The translations under genes and the position numbers were made by a program. The notes under the pieces are model-generated. The model ran no database searches and had not been told where the DNA came from. It was given only the letters and a program-made list of their open reading frames with translations. A stretch of DNA of 64,000 nucleotides, taken from assembly GCF_036370855.1 (NCBI RefSeq), contig NC_088098.1:199625773-199689772 (forward strand), given 5' to 3'. This document shows, in pieces, positions 63,135 to 64,000 of this stretch. The first letter of the stretch is position 1. The number at the start of each line of letters is the position of its first letter. This stretch comes from Dromaius novaehollandiae. Lineage: Eukaryota; Chordata; Aves; Casuariiformes; Dromaiidae.

Positions 63135-64000
63135 AATAAATATTATATATCAGCACAGAATCAATGCAGCGAAAACTAGATTTCCCAGTAAATATTTTAA
63201 ACACTGGGTTGGAGATTCAGTTTTATTTTGGGCTTCCTGATACTTACTTATTTATGTTTAAGAGGGTATCTTCAACAGAAGAGGCTGATAGAAGGCAAAA
63301 TCAGCAGATGACAGAGTGAACTAGGCAAGACTAGAAAGAATTAAGGCACTTGGGAGAAACACCATTCCAGCAGCAACACAATGGTATATGATAAACGGAA
63401 GATAAAATGCACTTCAAGGAAAAATTTGAACTCCTCATCCAACTCTTTCTAGCGAACTGAGATGATTCAGGAGTGAGAGCTGGCCAGGTTGATGGTTCAG
63501 TTAGCTCTGCTCTGTGCCCAGTGGTGACAGAGGAAAAAAAATATTAAGACATATAAAGAAGAAAATTAATAAAAAGGAGGGCAGGTTAAGATAATCGTGG
63601 GGGAATCAGGGACACAAGGATTTTTCTCTCAGATGTAAGCTTGCCTTCTTGCAGGGACCGGAAAGGTGTACCCACACAGAGGAGTGGCGAGAAGATAAAC
63701 CAGAGGTACCTTTGTATTTCTTGGTCACTGTAAAGAAAAAAAGGGATATTTAAAATAATAATTCTGTCACACATCAAAGACTATGAAACTGATAACCCTG
63801 AGACTGAACCAGCACTGACTGTATTGTATTTCATGTGGGCTGAGGAATCAGGGATTGAAGGGGAATACCGTGCAATTCAGGTTTCCTTCTTCACAGTCCC
63901 AAGATTATTTTTGTGTTTATCTGCTGCTGTGTTTGTCTCTCACTTGCAGGAGCGCATTTAGTCCCTCTGAGGTGGGTGACCTGTGCTTTAAAACTCACGG

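Larger units (their letters stand above)
56661..64000. other. Region downstream of GJB6, towards GJB2
   Basis: No coding exon recognised. It contains a GC-rich stretch (58.9-59.7 kb), an LTR-like element and G-rich runs listed separately. The GJB2 coding exon is not in the window. In 56.7-58.8 and 60.7-63.0 kb I see no identifiable element. Confidence 0.7.

Noticed and set aside
63935..63985. CTCACTTGCAG followed by a GAGGTGGGTGA donor-like text, a possible non-coding exon
   Set aside because: Such short AG/GT pairs are common; without transcript data there is no support.
1..64000. tRNA, rRNA, CRISPR array or prokaryotic operon
   Set aside because: No B-box-like GGTTCGAATCC, no spacer-repeat arrays and no dense gene packing; the window is plainly vertebrate nuclear DNA.

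Overview
This window looks like nuclear DNA from a bird, or less likely another sauropsid. It has spliced vertebrate genes, large non-coding spaces, and five to six decayed CR1 LINE pieces with bird-like 3' ends, and no Alu- or L1-type repeats were seen. Two orthologues are recognisable, both on the + strand: the 3' end of CRYL1 (lambda-crystallin, L-gulonate 3-dehydrogenase) and the complete coding exon of GJB6 (connexin 30). Their order and orientation match the mammalian CRYL1 - GJB6 - GJB2 block (human 13q12), so GJB2 is expected just beyond the right edge.

Layout. 1-11067 is CRYL1 intron. It holds a palindrome resembling a p53 response element, an E-box inverted repeat, a decayed fragment that reads like a DIRS-type tyrosine recombinase (about 6.5-7.2 kb), and a nearly complete but dead CR1 on the minus strand (about 7.4-10.4 kb). 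The last two CRYL1 coding exons are at 11068-11174 and 12637-12750, followed by a 3' UTR of about 2 kb. From about 14.8 to 44.6 kb lies a 30 kb space with no recognisable gene. It contains CR1 relics, one of a type familiar from turtle genomes, short tandem repeats, and a CpG-rich pocket at about 31.7-32.1 kb. A strong CpG island at about 44.6-45.2 kb has GC boxes, a TTAAAA box and a good splice donor. I infer it is the GJB6 promoter and non-coding first exon, which would give a 9.7 kb intron before the single coding exon at 54709. Downstream of GJB6 (56.7-64 kb) are a GC-rich stretch with an unusually long but unconvincing open frame, a probable LTR on the minus strand, and long G runs.

Function. 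CRYL1 is a soluble enzyme of glucuronate metabolism. GJB6 forms gap junctions, mainly in cochlear supporting cells and skin. They are neighbours without a shared pathway. The space between them matters because deletions upstream of human GJB6 remove distant control elements of GJB2 and GJB6. Everything called from protein similarity rests on my recognition of motifs; no alignment was run.
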